From Promethearchaeota archaeon (GTDB taxonomy: Archaea; Asgardarchaeota; Lokiarchaeia; Sigyniarchaeales; SOKP01), in contig SDNM01000046.1 of assembly GCA_004524385.1 (NCBI GenBank), positions 1-9,130 of the forward strand: a DNA stretch of 9,130 nt, written 5' to 3'. Of this stretch, positions 6,412 through 9,130 are shown in pieces. The translations under genes were made by a program, and so were the position numbers. Position 1 is the first letter of the stretch, and each line of letters begins with the position of its first letter. The notes below the pieces were generated by a model that saw only the letters and a list, made by a program, of their open reading frames with translations, was not told where the DNA came from and ran no database searches.

Positions 6412-8121
6412 TTTATCTAATGAGTCTGGGATTTTAATTATGTTATTTTTTTCTAAATTAAGATATTTAAGTGATGAAAGCGACTCTATCGACTCTGGCA
6501 AGGTTTTCAAGGTATTAGCTCTTAAAAATAAATATTTTAGAGACGAGAGAGAACCAATAGACTTTGGAAGTTCCGTTAGATTATTATTGCCTAAATATAA
6601 ATATTTTAAAGATTGGAGTGACCCTATTGAGTCTGGAATTTTTTCTAATTTATTATAATAACAATATAAATATTTTAGTGAAGTAAGGCTCCCTATTGAA
6701 TTAGGAATCTTTATTAGATGATTCTTTCCTAAATCTAATATTTCAAGTGTAAAGAGAGAACCTATTGAATCAGGTATAGATTCTAATTTATTAAATCCTA
6801 AGATTAAAGTTTTTAATTTATGAAGAGATCCTAATAATACTGTTAGAGTAGTCAATTTATTACTTGATAAATCTAGTTCTTTTAAAGAAGATAACCGTCC
6901 TATTGATTCTGGGAGCATTTTAATGTTGTTTTTACTCAAATCTAAGATTTCTAATGAAGATAGAGATCCTATCGATTTCGGTAACTCCTTTAATAAATTA
7001 TCATATAAATCAAGTTCTTTGAGTGAAGTGAGCAAACCAATTGATTCTGGAAGTGTTTCTAGATGATTAAGACCAATTTTTAATTCTTCTAGTGAAATCA
7101 TTTTTCCTATTGACTCAGGAAGATTATTTAGATCATTTCTCTGTAAATTTAATCGCTTTAGGGAAACTAATCCTCCTATGGTTTCTGGAAGTGATCTTAA
7201 TTTATTATTATGCATGTCTAATCTCACTAATGATTTTAAATTGCCTATGGATTCTGGTAATTCAGTTAAATAATTAGATGATAAACTTATATTTTCTATA
7301 GATGAAAGTGAACCTATTGTCTTAGGAATAGATTTTAGCTTATTTTCCATCAAACCTAAATATTTAAGGGTGCTAAGAGCTCCTATTGATTCTGGTAAAG
7401 TTTCTATATTATTTCCTTTTAAAAACAAAGCCGTTAAAGAGATTAATGAACCTATCGACTCAAAAATAGAGTTTAAATTATTATTTCTTATATTAAGTCG
7501 TTTTAGTGATGTTAGTGAACCAATAGATTCAGGTAGAGTTGTTAATTCATTATTTCCTAAATACAATATTTCTAATGAAGAAAGAGAATTGATGGTGGTT
7601 TTAAAAATTTCAAGTTTATTTCCGCTTAAATCTAGAGTTTTTAAATTTGATAAATTGTTTAAAGATGAGGGTATATCCTTTAAATCATTCTCACTTAAAT
7701 CCAAGAATTCTAAAGAAGAGATAGATCCTAAAGATTCTGGTAAACTTACTAAATTATTCGATTCTAGGTGTAATTCTTTTAAGGAAGAAAGATTACTTAT
7801 TGATTCAGGCAATTTTAATAATTGATTCTCACTAAAATCTAAAATTTCAAGAGAATCGAGTGAAAAAAATTCATCAGGGACATTCTCTAAATTATTTCCT
7901 CTTAAATATAACTCTTTAAGAAAACTCAAAGAATTTATTGATTTTGGAATAGATGTTAACCCACATGAAAAGAGTCCTAATCCAGAGATATGACCTTCAT
8001 GAACAAAAAAACCAATATTATAATATTGTAGTTCAGTAAGTTCAGGTAAAGGTGTTCCAATTACTTTTTCTAAAGCTCCAATCACTTCTTTTTCTTCCAC
8101 TGGAATTAAATCTTCAGGCAT
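6379..8121 (-). CDS. Long leucine-rich repeat protein, 23 tandem LRRs
   Basis: A 580-residue protein, probably cytosolic: no signal peptide or membrane helix is seen. Residues 1-44 form a short acidic cap (EEKEVIGALEKVIGTPLPEL). From 45 to the end there are 23 consecutive repeats of exactly 23 residues with no insertions, pattern LxxLxLxxNxLxxLPxSIGxLxS, the bacterial/Roco/plant-PIRL type. Unusual units are repeat 1 (Cys at the Asn position), repeat 6 (LEIFKTTINSL, no LP), repeat 8 (Phe in place of Pro) and repeat 17 (LTTLTVLLGSL). The C-terminus ends in EKRGVKIFK, a short basic cap. Such solenoids are protein-binding scaffolds. No kinase, Roc-COR GTPase, E3 ligase or other enzyme domain is attached, so the partner is unknown. 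The cap style and repeat consensus recall LRR proteins abundant in Lokiarchaeia-like genomes. The ATG at 8121 is the only nearby start in frame. The gene is in the same orientation as the hydrolase upstream but separated by 155 bases with oligo-T runs. Confidence 0.9.
   Translation of the reverse strand: MPEDLIPVEEKEVIGALEKVIGTPLPELTELQYYNIGFFVHEGHISGLGLFSCGLTSIPKSINSLSFLKELYLRGNNLENVPDEFFSLDSLEILDFSENQLLKLPESISNLSSLKELHLESNNLVSLPESLGSISSLEFLDLSENDLKDIPSSLNNLSNLKTLDLSGNKLEIFKTTINSLSSLEILYLGNNELTTLPESIGSLTSLKRLNIRNNNLNSIFESIGSLISLTALFLKGNNIETLPESIGALSTLKYLGLMENKLKSIPKTIGSLSSIENISLSSNYLTELPESIGNLKSLVRLDMHNNKLRSLPETIGGLVSLKRLNLQRNDLNNLPESIGKMISLEELKIGLNHLETLPESIGLLTSLKELDLYDNLLKELPKSIGSLSSLEILDLSKNNIKMLPESIGRLSSLKELDLSSNKLTTLTVLLGSLHKLKTLILGFNKLESIPDSIGSLFTLEILDLGKNHLIKIPNSIGSLTSLKYLYCYYNKLEKIPDSIGSLQSLKYLYLGNNNLTELPKSIGSLSSLKYLFLRANTLKTLPESIESLSSLKYLNLEKNNIIKIPDSLDKLEKRGVKIFK
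6382..7989 (-). repeat. 69-bp tandem array encoding LRRs
   Basis: The DNA has a strict 69-base period across about 1.6 kb, matching the 23-residue LRR unit. On the plus strand a CCTATTGAxTCTGG-like core, the complement of the PESIGS codons, recurs once per unit with drift. Such arrays can expand or contract by recombination, so copy number may differ between strains. Confidence 0.8.
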
Positions 8122-8276
8122 TATTAATTTCTATAAAAATTTTTTTTTTCTTTAAAAAAAAAATATTCATTTCTTGTATATGTAATATTATAATAAAATT
8201 ATTTCATAAATTAGAATGCCAAAATTTTAACTTTAATTATGAAATAGAAGAAAAGATATTCGAAAAAAAATATCAC
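8122..8276. other. AT-rich gap between hydrolase and LRR genes
   Basis: These 155 bases hold the end signals of the leftward hydrolase gene and the promoter of the leftward LRR gene. A T10 run and an A10 run (8140-8163) lie 19-42 bases upstream of the LRR start. CTTTAAAA at 8150-8157 (TTTTAAAG on the minus strand), centred 32 bases before the ATG, is the best but weak TATA candidate. I see no coding sequence. Confidence 0.5.
8255..8274 (-). terminator. Hairpin and T8 terminator after the metallo-hydrolase gene
   Basis: Eight A residues at 8263-8270 form a T8 run on the minus strand, beginning seven bases past the hydrolase stop codon. The run lies within a small dyad, GATATT (8255-8260) and AATATC (8269-8274). 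Position and composition fit an archaeal intrinsic terminator. A second minus-strand T10 run at 8154-8163 could act as a backup. Confidence 0.55.
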
Positions 8277-9029
8277 TTAAAAATAAAGGTCCATTGATTG
8301 AGCATATCTATAAGACATTTTTATATTTTTATTTCCATCGTCAGAGATATTCATATGCCCGGGTAATAAATATTTCACGTCTAAATGTTCCGCTATAAAT
8401 TTAATTGAGTTTTGAAGATCTTTTAAAGAACTTCCTGGGAAGTCGAACCTGCCTATACTACCACCTGTAAAGACTAAATCCCCAGGAATTAATACTTTTT
8501 TGGAGGGTTCGTAGTAAGAGATCGAACCTAAAGAATGTCCTGGTGTATAATGAATTTGAAAACTGAACTCAGAATTAATACCTATTTCTTTTAGATTGGT
8601 TAAATCTGTGATTTTAAGAGGCATTATCTTAGCTCCAAACATTTTAGGAGTTATTCCAAGAGCCCCAGGACAAATTTTTGAGTCATCCCCTTCAGATAAG
8701 ATTTTAACAGTTTCTCCATACGCAAAAATTTCAGGAGGATTTTCTTTCATCTTTTCCATTAGAGGATAAAGTCCAATAACATGATCAATATGCTCATGAG
8801 TTAGAAAGATTTTCTTTATGTTATTATGATCAAGACCACAATTTTCCATTCCTTTCAATAACCCAGATACGGCTAAACTATTCCCAGCATCAAATAAAGC
8901 GATTTCTTGAGTATCGCTGTCGATAATACAATACTGATTACAATCTAACATTTGATTTTCTGAGAAATAAAACAAATTTTTTAAGACTTCTTTGCCTCTT
9001 TTTTCAGAACTACTGCTTTTAAAAACCAT
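8277..9029 (-). CDS. Metallo-beta-lactamase-fold hydrolase
   Basis: A 250-residue soluble hydrolase of the metallo-beta-lactamase superfamily, glyoxalase II-like branch. All dinuclear metal ligands are visible: THEHIDH gives His78, His80, Asp82 and His83; TPGHS gives His165; PGD gives Asp184; LPGH gives His225. The stretch GGSIGRFDFPGSS (189-201), after the bridging aspartate, is typical of YcbL/glyoxalase II-like proteins. Likely activity is hydrolysis of a thioester or related ester; the exact substrate cannot be told, and nothing indicates antibiotic hydrolysis. The ligands needed for activity are intact, so the enzyme should be functional. The region after the first metal motif (108-150) is longer than in minimal family members. 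The gene is a single unit with a TATA box about 42 bases before its ATG and an oligo-T terminator immediately downstream. Confidence 0.9.
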   Translation of the reverse strand: MVFKSSSSEKRGKEVLKNLFYFSENQMLDCNQYCIIDSDTQEIALFDAGNSLAVSGLLKGMENCGLDHNNIKKIFLTHEHIDHVIGLYPLMEKMKENPPEIFAYGETVKILSEGDDSKICPGALGITPKMFGAKIMPLKITDLTNLKEIGINSEFSFQIHYTPGHSLGSISYYEPSKKVLIPGDLVFTGGSIGRFDFPGSSLKDLQNSIKFIAEHLDVKYLLPGHMNISDDGNKNIKMSYRYAQSMDLYF

Positions 9030-9066
9030 TTTATTGAAAAAAGTTAGCTTAACTTTAATGTTTTTT

Positions 9067-9076
9067 CTTTATAAAG
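9067..9076. promoter_or_regulatory. Symmetric TATA box between divergent starts
   Basis: CTTTATAAAG is a perfect palindrome whose centre lies about 42 bases from the hydrolase start (9029) and about 36 from a possible rightward start (9108). The A-rich side that would act as BRE lies on the minus strand, matching the AAACTTTATAAG core of the GT-C-like genes. The box therefore more likely serves the hydrolase, although it could serve both. Confidence 0.5.
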
Positions 9077-9107
9077 TTTAATAAATTCTGCAAAATAATT
9101 ATATATT

Positions 9108-9130
9108 ATGTCTAAAGAACCCAATATTGA
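9108..9130 (+). CDS. Possible start of a divergent gene, cut by the window end
   Basis: An ATG at 9108 opens a frame reading MSKEPNI before the window stops. It is 78 bases from the divergent hydrolase start and about 36 bases from a symmetric TATA box, a normal archaeal distance giving a leader of about ten bases. Only seven complete codons are visible, so neither a product nor the gene itself can be confirmed. Confidence 0.35.

Noticed and set aside
6382..7989. Regular 69-base periodicity, at first glance like a CRISPR or satellite array
   Set aside because: The period is exactly 23 codons and is open in one frame throughout, with LRR consensus residues in each unit. The repeats are diverged and have no unique spacers, so it is coding repetition.
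6440..8297. Several plus-strand open frames across the LRR gene (6440-6658, 7092-7277, 7370-7825, 8052-8297)
   Set aside because: They are antisense to a clear LRR gene, and their own periodic sequence (PIDSGK-like) is the reverse reading of the LRR repeat. No family features are seen.
8277..9029. Beta-lactamase or antibiotic-resistance role for the metallo-hydrolase
   Set aside because: The motifs fit the broad glyoxalase II/YcbL-like branch. There is no signal peptide and no resistance context.
6379..9029. Hydrolase and LRR genes as one operon
   Set aside because: They share orientation, but 155 bases separate them, with a T8 run right after the hydrolase stop and a further T10 run, so separate transcripts are more likely.

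Overview
This 9.1 kb window is very AT-rich and most likely comes from an archaeon. Oligo-T runs follow several genes, and TATA-like boxes with A-rich upstream elements sit 25-45 bases before several start codons. Only one clear Shine-Dalgarno motif is visible. The long leucine-rich repeat (LRR) protein, with its short acidic N-terminal cap, resembles proteins common in Asgard (Lokiarchaeia-like) archaea. That placement is an inference from protein style; no rRNA or other marker gene is present.

Layout, left to right: (1) 10-1386, minus strand, a B12-binding-type radical SAM protein. (2) After a 221-bp divergent intergenic region with two small inverted repeats, 1608-2606, plus strand, a UPF0104 / lysylphosphatidylglycerol-synthase-type integral membrane protein. 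(3) 2663-3709 and 3889-4938, both minus strand, two tandem paralogues of a multi-pass membrane protein that looks like a GT-C glycosyltransferase (GT87/DUF2029 or PIG-M style). The duplicated unit, about 1.14 kb, includes promoter and 3' flank. (4) 5064-6326, plus strand, a U32-family protein of the TrhP/YegQ RNA-hydroxylation type with a complete Fe-S cysteine set. (5) 6379-8121, minus strand, a soluble protein made almost entirely of 23 contiguous 23-residue LRRs. (6) 8277-9029, minus strand, a metallo-beta-lactamase-fold hydrolase with all metal ligands. (7) A possible divergent gene starting at 9108 and cut off by the window end.

The left half (radical SAM protein, UPF0104 protein, two GT-C-like proteins) reads as a loose cell-envelope, lipid or glycan neighbourhood. 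The genes lie in alternating orientations and are not one operon. The right half is a set of independent single genes. I see no defence system, CRISPR array, transposase, tRNA or rRNA. The points most worth a second look are the promoter-to-terminator duplication of the glycosyltransferase-like gene with uneven divergence, the unbroken LRR array, and a perfect Shine-Dalgarno motif with a tiny ORF between the convergent U32 and LRR genes.
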